Shown: positions 22,304 through 31,139, numbered from the stretch's first letter. The stretch is 45,234 nucleotides of DNA from CAZCFB01 sp964511535 (GCA_964511535.1 CAZEFW010000064.1:1-45234); one strand, 5' to 3'. Translations and numbers: made by a program. The notes: a model not told the origin generated them from the sequence alone.

Positions 22304-24178
22304 TTTCCAGCGTCGGTAGCCGATGACGGCGCGGGCGCCCTTGTTGAATTTGGTCTCGATGAAGACGATGGTGTTGGATTCGGGGCGGTAGTCGAAGCCC
22401 CGCTTGCGGCTGCGTTTGATCGCGCTGCCGTTGAGGGACAGGGCCAGGGAGGCGGCGATGGGCACGTGGGCCGGCCGGGTGAGCGAGCCCTTGCCCGCGA
22501 TGCTGTCGATCATCGACTGCATGGTGGGGCCCAGGTCTTTCTGGCACACATCGGCCACCTGTCCGCCCAGGGTCTGGGCCAGCAGGCTGTAGCCGTGGGT
22601 GATGTGCGACTTGCAGGAGTTGTTGCACACACCTCCGATGACGTGGAGCAAGGTCTTGGCCTCGGGGTTCAAGATCCCGGCGAAGTACGCGTGCTGGGGC
22701 AGCAGGGCCTTGCCCAGGTTCTTGGCGGTGGCGGTGGTCATCTTGCATGACCTTGAGCTGGAGCCGATGACCGGCGACAGGGTCGCAGACACCTCGTCGG
22801 TGGCGATGATCACCACCAGGGTCGCGCCCTTGCGGATCTTGCCCGGCGCGGAGGCCGCCCGGGGCAGGTGCTGTTGCACGGCCCGGCGCGCGTTGATCAG
22901 CCCGTACTCCTGGCTCCCCTCGTACCCCGGCGGGTTGCGGATGCACGCCTCGAAGATGCTGCGCTCGGACGGCTTGAGGAAGCGGTCATCCCCGCCCAGG
23001 TCATACGGGTCCATGGTGGCCCGGGAGCAGAATTTGCCCACCGCCGCCTTGTAGTTGCCCTTCGGGTTGGTCACGTTGGTCACGCCCACGCGGAAGTCCA
23101 TGCCCGAGGCCACGGCGCGGTCGAAGAAGTCGGCCGCGTTGCGCACGATGTCGTCGCGGTTGTCCTTCATGGAGCCAGACTCGTCCACCACCCAGATGAT
23201 GTCCGCCCGCGCCGGGTCTCGCCCGATGAACGCCTCGCACGCCATGTCGCTGCTGGCCGACGCCCGGGCCAGGGCGGTGCCCCCCGCCAGGTCATTGACC
23301 ACCAGTCCGGTCTGCCGCGTCAGGTCCTGGTAGTCGTCGCGCGTGGCCACCGCCCCAATCATGGTCACCGCCCGTTTCTGCCAGTCGCCGCTGTCGATGT
23401 TGTAGCCGGTGCTGTCCACCTTCGGCTTGCCGGTGGCTGGGTCCAACGCCGGCTTGTAGGTCCGCACGGTGGCGAAGGAGATGGTGAAGTTCTTGGCCTT
23501 GGGACCCCAGTGGGAGGGCAGGTTCTTGAACCGGTCCGGCGCCGCGTCGTCCAGCAGAGCCCGGATCACCGCGTCGCGCACCGCCGGCACCGGAGTCTCG
23601 CTCGGCAGGTCGAGGTCGATGATGGTGCTCACCGCCTGCGGGAAGCGGTCGTGGGTCGCCGCCAGGGTGCCGCTGGTGCGCACCTCGGCGCGGATCCGGT
23701 TGGGGAACCCATCCTGGATGTCGGCGATGGCCACCTTCACCAGGTCCCCCACGGCGTTGGCCGGCTCCTGGTGTGTCACCGCGAAGCCGGCCGCGCGCAC
23801 CGACGAGGCGCTGACGTCCATCGCCGCCGCCGCGGTGGAGGCGTCCATGCCGGTCATCACCAGGTCGGTGAAGGTGGAGTTCGGCTCCAGGGCGAGCTGC
23901 AGGTTGCCCACCTTGGTCTTGTGGAAGCTCACCTTGCGCACACCGTTGGGGAAGGCGGTGCTGCGCGGCTTGCACGGGTTGCTGGCCGCGGTCATGGCGT
24001 CGGGCACCAGGGTCATGTCCGGCGCGGAGTCCACCAGGGGCAGGGCGTCCACCGAGGCGTCGCCCGGCAGGCCGCCATCCCCCGGCACGGGCGGGTCGCC
24101 CACCACGCGGGCCGCCAGATCGCACCCCGGGCCCAGGGCAAGGATGAACATGAGGCTAAAGAGTCTTAAGTGATGCAT
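22301..24178 (-). CDS. VWA-domain lipoprotein, 625 aa
   Basis: Signal peptide ending in GPGC, followed by Asp at +2, then a Pro/Asp/Gly linker to about residue 68. The N-terminal half (70-320) is beta-rich and unrecognised. A von Willebrand A-type domain starts at ADIIWVVDESGSM with an intact DxSxS metal site, and includes TDEVSAT further on. A cysteine group (CNNSCKSH) follows. The C-terminus RRWK is basic and ends inside the palindrome. Asp at +2 is the classic inner-membrane retention residue in Escherichia coli; whether it applies here is unknown. ATG 24178 has TACGCT 6 bases upstream. Confidence 0.75.
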   Translation of the reverse strand: MHHLRLFSLMFILALGPGCDLAARVVGDPPVPGDGGLPGDASVDALPLVDSAPDMTLVPDAMTAASNPCKPRSTAFPNGVRKVSFHKTKVGNLQLALEPNSTFTDLVMTGMDASTAAAAMDVSASSVRAAGFAVTHQEPANAVGDLVKVAIADIQDGFPNRIRAEVRTSGTLAATHDRFPQAVSTIIDLDLPSETPVPAVRDAVIRALLDDAAPDRFKNLPSHWGPKAKNFTISFATVRTYKPALDPATGKPKVDSTGYNIDSGDWQKRAVTMIGAVATRDDYQDLTRQTGLVVNDLAGGTALARASASSDMACEAFIGRDPARADIIWVVDESGSMKDNRDDIVRNAADFFDRAVASGMDFRVGVTNVTNPKGNYKAAVGKFCSRATMDPYDLGGDDRFLKPSERSIFEACIRNPPGYEGSQEYGLINARRAVQQHLPRAASAPGKIRKGATLVVIIATDEVSATLSPVIGSSSRSCKMTTATAKNLGKALLPQHAYFAGILNPEAKTLLHVIGGVCNNSCKSHITHGYSLLAQTLGGQVADVCQKDLGPTMQSMIDSIAGKGSLTRPAHVPIAASLALSLNGSAIKRSRKRGFDYRPESNTIVFIETKFNKGARAVIGYRRWK

Positions 24179-24184
24179 GCACAG

Positions 24185-24190
24185 AGCGTA
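24185..24190 (-). promoter_or_regulatory. Predicted leaderless promoter -10 box (TACGCT, extended TGC) for the 22301-24178 gene
   Basis: On the complement TGC-TACGCT is followed by 6 bases and ATG. The hexamer alone is a 3/6 match to consensus, but a TGn extension precedes it. Confidence 0.4.
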
Positions 24191-24223
24191 GCACGCTCCG
24201 CGGCGACAGAAACGTGATCCAGG

Positions 24224-24646
24224 CTACCCCAGCAACGCCGCCCGCAGCCGCTCCAGGTGGGCCTCCTCCGCCGGGGCCAGGTCGCCGTCCGCCTCGGCCA
24301 GGGCCTGGCAAGCCTCCAGGGCTCTGGCCCGGGCCTGTTCGTCGCCCAGCCGAGCCACGATATGCTCCAGGTAGGCCGCCTCGGCCGTTTCGCTGCCCAG
24401 GGCGTCGCGCACCCGGCGCGTGGACGCGTCGATGTACAGGTCCAGCTCGTAGACGCCTTCCCATTTCAGCCCGCGGCCCTGTTCGGCGAGGTAGCTGCGC
24501 TCGGCGCGCGCCACATGGCGGTCCACGAACATGGTCCAGACCAGCAGGTCCACCAGGGCCTCGCGCTCCTGCTGCGCCGCGTCATCATCCCCGCCTGGCT
24601 GGTCACCGAGCAGGTCCAGCAGCTTACCGAACAGGTTTGTCGTCAT
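24224..24646 (-). CDS. TerB-like domain protein, 140 aa
   Basis: Small, all-helical, acidic protein. Two segments show the TerB-like pattern of a helix with a conserved acidic D/E loop: LLVWTMFVDRHVARAERSYL near 34-53 and ALAEADGDLAPAEEAHL near 113-130. TerB-like domains occur in tellurite-resistance and membrane-stress proteins and as standalone proteins of unclear role. No other ter genes are nearby, so tellurite resistance should not be assumed. The start ATG 24646 has TATACT 6 bases upstream. Confidence 0.65.
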   Translation of the reverse strand: MTTNLFGKLLDLLGDQPGGDDDAAQQEREALVDLLVWTMFVDRHVARAERSYLAEQGRGLKWEGVYELDLYIDASTRRVRDALGSETAEAAYLEHIVARLGDEQARARALEACQALAEADGDLAPAEEAHLERLRAALLG

Positions 24647-24652
24647 GCCGGC

Positions 24653-24658
24653 AGTATA
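24653..24658 (-). promoter_or_regulatory. Predicted leaderless promoter -10 box (TATACT) for the TerB-like gene
   Basis: TATACT, 6 bases (GCCGGC), ATG on the complement. A 5/6 consensus match and no ribosome binding site. Confidence 0.55.
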
Positions 24659-24712
24659 CCCCAGGGAGGGGCAGGCGGCCCGGCCACCCCCGGGCGAAAA
24701 GAACGGGGCGGG

Positions 24713-25708
24713 CTACTTGGGGCAGCAGATGGCGCCCGCGGTCTTGTTCCCCTTGCAGCCGCCGAAGTACTGGTTGGGCCAGGTGGTGTTGTAGCCACAG
24801 CCGGTCCAGTTGCAGGTGTTGCCGAGGGCGTCCTTCTTGCTGGCGCAGACACGCATGGGACCATCGCTGGACGAGCACTTGGAACCCTTGGACTTGGAGG
24901 CGCCGCAGTTGCCCCAGGAGCTGAAGTACCGCAGGTCGTCGTTGGTCCAGTAGTTGTAATGGGGCTTGTCCCATCCCCGGTTCTGCACCCACTGGTCGGC
25001 CGAGCACACCTTGTGGGTGCCAGCGCAAAGCTTGGCCCGGTCCTTCCAGGGCACCGTGCCCTTGCACCCCACCATGCCGCCCTTGGAGAATTTCTGGTCG
25101 TCCGATCCGTCAGCGCAGCCGGCCTTGCCGCCGCCGCCCTCGCACTTGCCGGAGTCGCACTTCTGCCCGGGCTGGCACTTGTGGCCACACTTGCCGCAGT
25201 TGTTGGGATCCTCGTCCAGCTCCGCGCACTTGCCGTTGCAGTTCTGTTCGTCCTTTTTACAGCAGAGGCCGCTCTTGCACTGCTTGTCGCCGCACTTGAC
25301 GCCGCAGTGGCCGCAGTTGTTGGGATCGGTGCGCAGATCCCGGCACTGCCCTCCACAGTTGGCCAGGTGCTTGGCACAACAGACGCCGAGCATGCAGACG
25401 TTCCCGCCGCCGCAGCGGTGGTTGCACTTGCCGCAGTGGTTCGGGTCCTTGACCGGATCCACGCACTTGTTGCCGCACTTGATCTGGCCCGGTTTGCACG
25501 CCGGGTGGGAGTCGAATATCGGCTTGTACTGATCCTCCGGGATCTGGCCGTCCGGCATTGGGCCCGAGCGATCATACTTGGCGGGACCCTGGTCGTCGCC
25601 CGTGGGGCCGCTCCAGTCAGGAATGTAGGTGGGGTTTAGCTCGGTGCACCCTGTTCCCAGCCACAAGGGAATGAAGAGCAGAACTGCCAGTGATCTGGGA
25701 GGTCTCAT
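24713..25708 (-). CDS. Stig1-like cysteine-rich lipoprotein, 331 aa
   Basis: Signal peptide ending in GTGC, with the Leu one place further out than in the usual lipobox. After a short linker there are three tandem Stig1-type repeats: CGNKCVDPVKDPNHCGKC, then one with CRDLRTDPNNCGHC, then one with CAELDEDPNNCGKC. A C-terminal Cys/Trp/Asn-rich domain (about 215-331) with CNWTGCGYN and a terminal CCPK is not recognised; it may be a lectin-like or carbohydrate-binding fold, which is speculation. GAGGTG lies 4 bases before ATG 25708. The frame stays open upstream, but that extension overlaps the promoter region shared with pyrC. Confidence 0.75.
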   Translation of the reverse strand: MRPPRSLAVLLFIPLWLGTGCTELNPTYIPDWSGPTGDDQGPAKYDRSGPMPDGQIPEDQYKPIFDSHPACKPGQIKCGNKCVDPVKDPNHCGKCNHRCGGGNVCMLGVCCAKHLANCGGQCRDLRTDPNNCGHCGVKCGDKQCKSGLCCKKDEQNCNGKCAELDEDPNNCGKCGHKCQPGQKCDSGKCEGGGGKAGCADGSDDQKFSKGGMVGCKGTVPWKDRAKLCAGTHKVCSADQWVQNRGWDKPHYNYWTNDDLRYFSSWGNCGASKSKGSKCSSSDGPMRVCASKKDALGNTCNWTGCGYNTTWPNQYFGGCKGNKTAGAICCPK

Positions 25709-25926
25709 CCAACACCTCGATAAGTCAGTGTTCCAAGTCATGGGGCCCCTGGCCCCGCAATCCAGGTACGGTAGCATCGCCACGCCAGCACATAAAGGGC
25801 GCCTCGGCACTCGGTACCTGTACTGGTAGTGGCAACGCGGGAGCAAATGGGGACATTCCCCTCACCGCGATCTTGCGGATCCCGGCATTTCGGCATCCTG
25901 GCCCTCTGGCAATCTCGAGCCCATGC

Positions 25927-25941
25927 GGGCACAATGTGCCC
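25927..25941. promoter_or_regulatory. Hairpin in the pyrC leader
   Basis: GGGCAC - AAT - GTGCCC, perfect 6-bp arms, 25 bases before the pyrC ATG and just ahead of its AGGAG site. Could be an operator or an RNA hairpin tuning translation of the pyr operon; no known PyrR-type site was recognised. Confidence 0.35.
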
Positions 25942-25966
25942 ACTTCGCCTCAGGAGCGCCACCGAG

Positions 25967-27025
25967 ATGATATCCCTGCCTGGTCTCATCGATGTCCACG
26001 TCCACATGCGCGAACCCGGCGCGACCCACAAGGAAGACTGGAGCACCGGGACCGCTGCCGCCCTCGCTGGTGGGATCACCACCGTGCTCGCCATGCCGAA
26101 CACAGCGCCGCCGCTGGTGGACGCCACCTCCCTGACCCGGGTGCGCATGGCCGCGGCCGCCGGGGCGCGGTGCGATTTTGGCCTCTTCATCGGGGCCACC
26201 GCCACCAACACGACGCTGCTGGACAGGCTCTCCTCGGAGGGGGTCGGGCTCAAGATGTACCTGGACCACACATACGGCCCGCTCCGCCTGGAGCACATGG
26301 ACAGCTGGCTGCCCCACTTCAGCGGCTGGCCCGCCGACCGGCCCCTGGCGGCCCACGCAGAGGGGCGCAGCCTGGCAGCGGCCATCCTGCTTGCCGATCT
26401 GTACAAGCGACCCCTGCACCTGTGCCATGTCTCCCGCGAGGAGGAGATCCTCGTGATCCGCCGGGCCAAGGAGCGGGGCCTGCCGGTGACCTGCGAGGTG
26501 GCGCCCCACCACCTGTTCCTGTGTGAGGACGACATCCCACGCCTGGGCGCCGGTCGCGCCCGCGTCTGCCCGGCGCTGGCCACGGCGCGCGATCGCCAGG
26601 CCCTGTGGGACAACATGGACATCGTGGACTGCATCGCCACGGACCACGCCCCCCATACGCCGGCGGAGAAGGACAGCGACGAGCCTCCCCCGGGCTACCC
26701 CGGGCTCGAGGTGGCGCTGCCGCTGATGCTCACCGCGGTGAATCAGGGCCGCATGAAACTGGACGAGCTGGTGGACCGCCTGTACCACAACCCCCGGCGC
26801 ATCTTCGGGATCCCTGCCCAACCAGAAACCGTGGTGGAGGTGGACCCCGACGACAGCCACCTGCTCACCGCCGCCGAGATGCAGAGCCGCTGCGGCTGGA
26901 CCCCATACGAGGGCATGAAGGTGAGCGGCCGCGTGCGCCGCGTGGTGCTCCGTGGCGAGCTGGTCTACCAGGACGGCAAGGTGCTCGCCAGCGTCGGCAC
27001 CGGAAGAGAGGTACGGCCCGCATGA
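25967..27025 (+). CDS. pyrC: Dihydroorotase, CAD-type
   Basis: Third step of de novo UMP synthesis: reversible cyclisation of carbamoyl aspartate to dihydroorotate. 352 aa. Zinc ligands are His11 and His13 (DVHVHMREP), the carboxylated Lys96 (GLKMYLD), His130, His154 and Asp226 (TDHAPHT); all are present. The run of motifs REPGATHKEDW, LAMPNTAPP, VTCEVAPHHLFL and PPPGYPGLE closely recalls the dihydroorotase domain of animal CAD rather than classical E. coli PyrC. AGGAG lies 10 bases before ATG 25967; an upstream in-frame extension to 25829 lacks homology. Its stop overlaps the next start by ATGA. Confidence 0.93.
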   Translation: MISLPGLIDVHVHMREPGATHKEDWSTGTAAALAGGITTVLAMPNTAPPLVDATSLTRVRMAAAAGARCDFGLFIGATATNTTLLDRLSSEGVGLKMYLDHTYGPLRLEHMDSWLPHFSGWPADRPLAAHAEGRSLAAAILLADLYKRPLHLCHVSREEEILVIRRAKERGLPVTCEVAPHHLFLCEDDIPRLGAGRARVCPALATARDRQALWDNMDIVDCIATDHAPHTPAEKDSDEPPPGYPGLEVALPLMLTAVNQGRMKLDELVDRLYHNPRRIFGIPAQPETVVEVDPDDSHLLTAAEMQSRCGWTPYEGMKVSGRVRRVVLRGELVYQDGKVLASVGTGREVRPA

Positions 27026-28446
27026 CGTTCTTCGAGCAGCTGAAGCGACGGGTGGCGGCGGCGGACAGCCTGCTGTGTGTCGGGCTCGACCCGCGCACCA
27101 CCGCCCCGGGCGCGGAGGGAGCCGCGGAGGCGCGCGAGATCTGCCTGCGGCTTGTGGAGGCGACCCACGAGGTGGCCGCTGCCTTCAAGCCGAACATGGC
27201 CTTCTTCGAGGCCCTCGGCCCGGAGGGATTCGGCGCGCTTCGAGAGGTCATTGCGGCCGTGCCCGAAGGGATCCCGGTGTTGCTCGACGCCAAGCGCGGG
27301 GACATCGCGTCCACCGCCGAGGCCTACGCGAGGGCCTGCTTCGAGGTGTTGGGCGCCCACGCGGTCACCGCCTCGCCCTACCTCGGCCTGGACTCCGTCG
27401 AGCCCCTGGCGCGGGATCCCGAGCGGGGGGTGTTCCTGCTCTGCCGCACCTCCAACCCCGGCGCGGAGGAGCTGCAGGGGTTGACCGTGCGCGGCCCCTC
27501 GGGCCAGGGCCAGATGCCATTGTTCGAGCGCGTGGCCCTGGCGGCCGATGCCTGGAGCCCCCACGGCAACATCGGCCTCGTGGTGGGGGCCACGGCGCCA
27601 GGCGCCCTGGCCCGGGTTCGCGCCCGGGCGCCGCGGGCGTGGATCCTGGCCCCCGGCGTGGGCGCCCAGGGCGCGGATCTGGATCTGGCCCTCTCCCAGG
27701 GCCTGGACGCAGAGGGGAGCGGCATGCTGGTGCCGGTGTCCCGGGGCATCTCCGGCGCGCCCGACCCCGGGGCGGCCGCCCGGGAGCTCCGTGATCAGAT
27801 CAACGCGGCCCGCCAGCGCATCTCCGCCGCGCCCGCCGCTCCGGCCGCCGCTGTCCCCGATGACGACCTGCCGCGTCGGCTCCTGGAGGTGGGGTGCGTC
27901 CGGTTCGGCAGCTTCACCCTCAAGTCGGGCCTCGTGTCGCCCATCTACCTCGACCTCCGCCGGCTGGTGGCCGACGCCGGGCTGCTGGCCGCTGCCGCAG
28001 CCCGGTACGCCGCGCTGCTCGAGCCGCTCACCTTTGACCACCTGGCGGCGCTGCCCTACGCCGGGATGCCCATCGCCACCGCGGTGAGCTTGCACGGCGG
28101 CTGGCCCATGATCTACCCGCGCAAGGAGGTCAAGGAGTACGGCACCAAGTCTCCGGTGGAGGGTGTGTTCGAGGCCGGCCAACGCACCGCCCTCATCGAC
28201 GACCTGGCCACAACGGCGGGGAGCAAGCTGGAGGCCATGGAGGTGTTGGGGAGGCAGGGTCTGGAGGTGCGCGACGTGGTGGTTCTGGTGGACCGCGAAT
28301 CGGGCGCCACCGAGGAGCTCGCGCGCCACGGGGTCCGCCTGCACGCGGTGTTCACCCTGAGGGGGTTGTTGGACGACTGGGAGGCTGGGGGCATGGTGGA
28401 CGCCGAGAGCGCCGCCCGGGTGAGGGCGTTCCTGGACCAGCCATGA
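27022..28446 (+). CDS. pyrFE: OMP decarboxylase - orotate phosphoribosyltransferase fusion
   Basis: 474 aa with two enzymes of UMP synthesis. The N-terminal half (about 1-275) is the OMP decarboxylase: LCVGLDPR, FKPNMAFFEALG and catalytic LLDAKRGDIA (Asp89, Lys91, Asp94). An Ala/Pro linker covers about 273-288. The C-terminal half (about 289-474) is the orotate phosphoribosyltransferase: RFGSFTLKSG, YPRKEVKEYGTK and the PRPP loop TALIDDLATTAGSK (388-401). The order is opposite to the animal UMP synthase (transferase first). Fusions in this order are known in some bacteria and in trypanosomatids. ATGA overlap at both ends indicates translational coupling with pyrC and pyrD. Confidence 0.92.
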   Translation: MTFFEQLKRRVAAADSLLCVGLDPRTTAPGAEGAAEAREICLRLVEATHEVAAAFKPNMAFFEALGPEGFGALREVIAAVPEGIPVLLDAKRGDIASTAEAYARACFEVLGAHAVTASPYLGLDSVEPLARDPERGVFLLCRTSNPGAEELQGLTVRGPSGQGQMPLFERVALAADAWSPHGNIGLVVGATAPGALARVRARAPRAWILAPGVGAQGADLDLALSQGLDAEGSGMLVPVSRGISGAPDPGAAARELRDQINAARQRISAAPAAPAAAVPDDDLPRRLLEVGCVRFGSFTLKSGLVSPIYLDLRRLVADAGLLAAAAARYAALLEPLTFDHLAALPYAGMPIATAVSLHGGWPMIYPRKEVKEYGTKSPVEGVFEAGQRTALIDDLATTAGSKLEAMEVLGRQGLEVRDVVVLVDRESGATEELARHGVRLHAVFTLRGLLDDWEAGGMVDAESAARVRAFLDQP

Positions 28447-29474
28447 GCTACCGCCTGCTGCGCGCGTTGCTCTTCAGCCTCCCCCCCGAGCGGGCCCACG
28501 GTCTCGCCCTGAGCCTGTTGCGCGTGGCCCACGCCGTGCCCCCGGTGCGGTGGCTGCTCCGTCGGGCCTACGGCGTGAGGTCGACGCCAGCGCCGGTGCG
28601 CGCGTTCGGCATCACCTTCCCCAACCGCGTGGGCCTGGCCGCCGGGTACGACAAGGACGGCGCGGGCTGGCGCGGGCTGGCCTGCCTCGGCTTCGGCCAC
28701 CTGGAGCTCGGCACCGTGACGCCGGCGCCCCAGCCCGGTAACCCCACGCCCCGGGTGTTCCGCTTGCCGGAACGCCACGCCCTGATCAACCGCATGGGGT
28801 TCCCCAGCGGCGGCGCGGACTTGCTGGCCCGGCGCCTGGCCGGCCCGCGGCCCCCCGGCGTGGTGGTGGGCGTGAACCTGGGCAAGCAGAAATCCACCCC
28901 GCTGGAGGAGGCGGGGCAGGACTATCTGGCACTGCTGGATCGGTTCGCGCCCCTGTGCGACTACCTGACGGTCAACGTCAGCTCCCCCAACACGCCTGGC
29001 CTGCGCGAGCTGCAATCCCGGGACTACCTGGAGGGCCTGCTGGCGCCGCTGGTGCGCAGGCGGGACGAGCTACAGTCGGAGCTGGAGCGCCGCGTTCCGG
29101 TGCTGGTCAAGCTCGCCCCGGATCTGGACGACGCCCAGCTGGACGACGCCATGGAGGCGGCCCTGGGCGCGGGCGTGGACGGCATTATCGCCACCAACAC
29201 GACCATCTCCAGGGACGCAGTGCAGGATCACCCGGTGGCCTCGGAGACGGGCGGGCTGAGCGGGGCGCCGCTGACGAGCATGAGCACGGCCATCATCCAC
29301 AAGATCGTGCGCCGCGCCGCCGGAGAGCTGCCCGTGGTCGGCGCCGGCGGGATCATGGCCCCGGACGATGCGCGGCAGAAAATGGACGCAGGCGCGGTGC
29401 TGGTGCAGGTCTACACCGGCCTGATCTACAGGGGGCCATCGCTGGTCAGGGAGCTCGTCGAGGAGGTCGGCTGA
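28443..29474 (+). CDS. pyrD: Dihydroorotate dehydrogenase, quinone-dependent (class 2)
   Basis: 343 aa. Oxidises dihydroorotate to orotate with FMN and passes electrons to membrane quinone. The N-terminal helical extension typical of class 2 enzymes (PPERAHGLALSLL) is present. FMN and active-site motifs are GLAAGYDKDG, RMGFPS, VNLGKQK, the catalytic base region NVSSPNTPGLR, LVKLAPD, TNTT and VGAGGI. Last gene of the pyr operon; its start overlaps the pyrFE stop (ATGA at 28443-28446). With pyrC and pyrFE it covers steps three to six of the pathway; carAB and pyrB must be elsewhere. Confidence 0.93.
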   Translation: MSYRLLRALLFSLPPERAHGLALSLLRVAHAVPPVRWLLRRAYGVRSTPAPVRAFGITFPNRVGLAAGYDKDGAGWRGLACLGFGHLELGTVTPAPQPGNPTPRVFRLPERHALINRMGFPSGGADLLARRLAGPRPPGVVVGVNLGKQKSTPLEEAGQDYLALLDRFAPLCDYLTVNVSSPNTPGLRELQSRDYLEGLLAPLVRRRDELQSELERRVPVLVKLAPDLDDAQLDDAMEAALGAGVDGIIATNTTISRDAVQDHPVASETGGLSGAPLTSMSTAIIHKIVRRAAGELPVVGAGGIMAPDDARQKMDAGAVLVQVYTGLIYRGPSLVRELVEEVG

Positions 29475-29489
29475 CCTGGAGGAGCGCTG

Positions 29490-29861
29490 CTACTCTTCTT
29501 CCTCCAGGGTCTTGACCATGTCCAGCATGTCCTCCTCGCCGACATACACCTCGGCCACCCCGTTGTGATCCACCCAGCGGTCGAGCAGCACCCCCATGCC
29601 GTCCACGGTTCGCTCCACGGTGTCGAGGGCCTGGGCCGTCAGCTCGAGCAATCCGGGCAGGGACCGCGTGGTGACGAGCTCCAGCTGCTCCTCGGCGATG
29701 AGGTGCTCCACCAGCACGCGGGCCACAGCGTAGGACTCGATGGTTCCCGGACCGCCAGCCGCGGGCGCCTCGTGGTCGTCCGGGATGGACTCGAGGGTCT
29801 CGGGCGCTACCAGGTCTGCCTCGAGCTGCTTGTCTTCGCTGCCTCCGGGTTGCTTGGCCAT
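29490..29861 (-). CDS. Small acidic protein of unknown function, 123 aa
   Basis: Strongly acidic, with a disordered N-terminal third (Glu, Asp, Pro, Gly). A helical central part (about 45-95) has regularly spaced Leu and Glu, and the acidic end is DMVKTLEEEE. No signal peptide, so cytoplasmic. GGAGGAGG ribosome binding site 4 bases before ATG 29861. I recognise no family. Its end faces pyrD 15 bases away, and it is divergent from the beta-propeller lipoprotein gene. Confidence 0.6.
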   Translation of the reverse strand: MAKQPGGSEDKQLEADLVAPETLESIPDDHEAPAAGGPGTIESYAVARVLVEHLIAEEQLELVTTRSLPGLLELTAQALDTVERTVDGMGVLLDRWVDHNGVAEVYVGEEDMLDMVKTLEEEE

Positions 29862-29966
29862 GAGCCTCCTCCGTGCGCTTGGTGAGCCCTGAGTGCATCA
29901 TAGCGGGTTTCGGGCGCCCCCGGTAGGCGTTAGACTGACAATGAATTCAAAGAAATGGACCAGCAG

Positions 29967-31139
29967 ATGAGATACCTCGCGGCAATGGCAATACTGACGG
30001 CGCTCCTGGCTGCATGCACCGGCGAGACCATCGTCGGCTTCGTGGACAGCGGCCCTGACGGCGCATCGGCCGAGGCGGGGGCAGACCTGGCAGGGCTCGA
30101 CACCGGCCCCGCCGCCGAGGGAGGCGCGGCCGATCTGGGTGACGCCGCCGTGGCGGACATGAGCCCGGACGGCTCCATCTGCGCCGGGGGCTGGAAGAAG
30201 ATGATCACCGGCACCACCAGCGATCTCTACGCGGTGTGGGGCACCAGCGCGAAGTTTGTCTTCGCCGCCGGCGCCGGGGGCACGCTGCTGGTCTTTCAGG
30301 GGCTCGCCTGGAGCCCGGTGCCGGTGGCCAAGGGCAAGTCAGGCGTGATCCTGCGCGACGTGTGGGGCACCGGGCCGACGAACATCTTCGCGGTGGGGTC
30401 CTACGACTACAGCGCCAGCCAGCGCAAGGCCCTGGTGCTGCGCTGGAACGGCACCAAGTGGAGCGGCGAGGAGATGGGGGTGTCGGCCTCCATCGGGTTG
30501 CGCTCCGTGTGGGGCACCTCCACCACCTCCATCTTCGCCGTGGGCAACGAGGCTGCCGCGGGCGGAAAGTTCAACGCGGTGGTGGCCACCTTCGACGGCT
30601 CCACCTGGGCCCCGGCCTCCATCTCCATGGCCTCCAGCCTGGACCGGCTTCGGGCCGTGTGGTCGGCGAGCGCCACGGCCAGCTTCGCCGTGGGCGGCCA
30701 CTGCGCCAGCGGCAAGTGCTCGGGCACCTACTACAAGTTCAACGGCACGACCTGGGAGGCCAAGACCCTGGCCACCAAGCCGCCTGTGGGGGTGATGACC
30801 TCGGTCTGGGGCACGGGCGGCAAGGACATCTGGGTGGTCGGGCGGTGGTCGTCGGGCGCGGGCAGCAGCCAGGACTGGGCCGTGGCGTCGCGTTTCGACG
30901 GCACCAGCTGGACCTCCACCTACCTGGACAAGGGGTACGGGCTCAACGCCGTCTGGGGCAGCTCCACCAGCAACGTCTACGCGGTGGGGGACACCGGCAA
31001 GATCCTGAAGAACACCGGCAACCAGTGGACCCTCGAGAAGTCGGGGTCCACCAACGCGCTGTACGATGTGTGGGGCAGCAGCGGCACGGACATCTTCGCC
31101 GTCGGCGCCGGCGGGACGATCCTTCGCAACTGCCAGTAG
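29967..31139 (+). CDS. Beta-propeller lipoprotein with seven VWG-FAVG repeats
   Basis: 390 aa. Signal peptide with lipobox LAAC, a long Asp/Ala/Gly linker to about residue 68, then seven repeats of about 45 aa. Each has a core like LxxVWGTSxxxIFAVGxxG and ends in a W-containing strand. The last repeat ends right after its inner strands (GTILRNCQ), and the segment before repeat 1 (CAGGWKKM) provides the missing W-type strand, as expected for a ring-closing propeller. An earlier in-frame ATG (29955) exists; 29967 gives the better signal peptide. TAGACT at 29931 may be the -10. No enzyme motif; ligand or protein binding is likely. Ends 6 bases from the facing kinase gene. Confidence 0.78.
   Translation: MRYLAAMAILTALLAACTGETIVGFVDSGPDGASAEAGADLAGLDTGPAAEGGAADLGDAAVADMSPDGSICAGGWKKMITGTTSDLYAVWGTSAKFVFAAGAGGTLLVFQGLAWSPVPVAKGKSGVILRDVWGTGPTNIFAVGSYDYSASQRKALVLRWNGTKWSGEEMGVSASIGLRSVWGTSTTSIFAVGNEAAAGGKFNAVVATFDGSTWAPASISMASSLDRLRAVWSASATASFAVGGHCASGKCSGTYYKFNGTTWEAKTLATKPPVGVMTSVWGTGGKDIWVVGRWSSGAGSSQDWAVASRFDGTSWTSTYLDKGYGLNAVWGSSTSNVYAVGDTGKILKNTGNQWTLEKSGSTNALYDVWGSSGTDIFAVGAGGTILRNCQ

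Noticed and set aside
24224..24646. Tellurite resistance gene terB
   Set aside because: Only a TerB-like fold pattern is seen and no terC, terD or terZ is nearby, so a resistance role is not supported.
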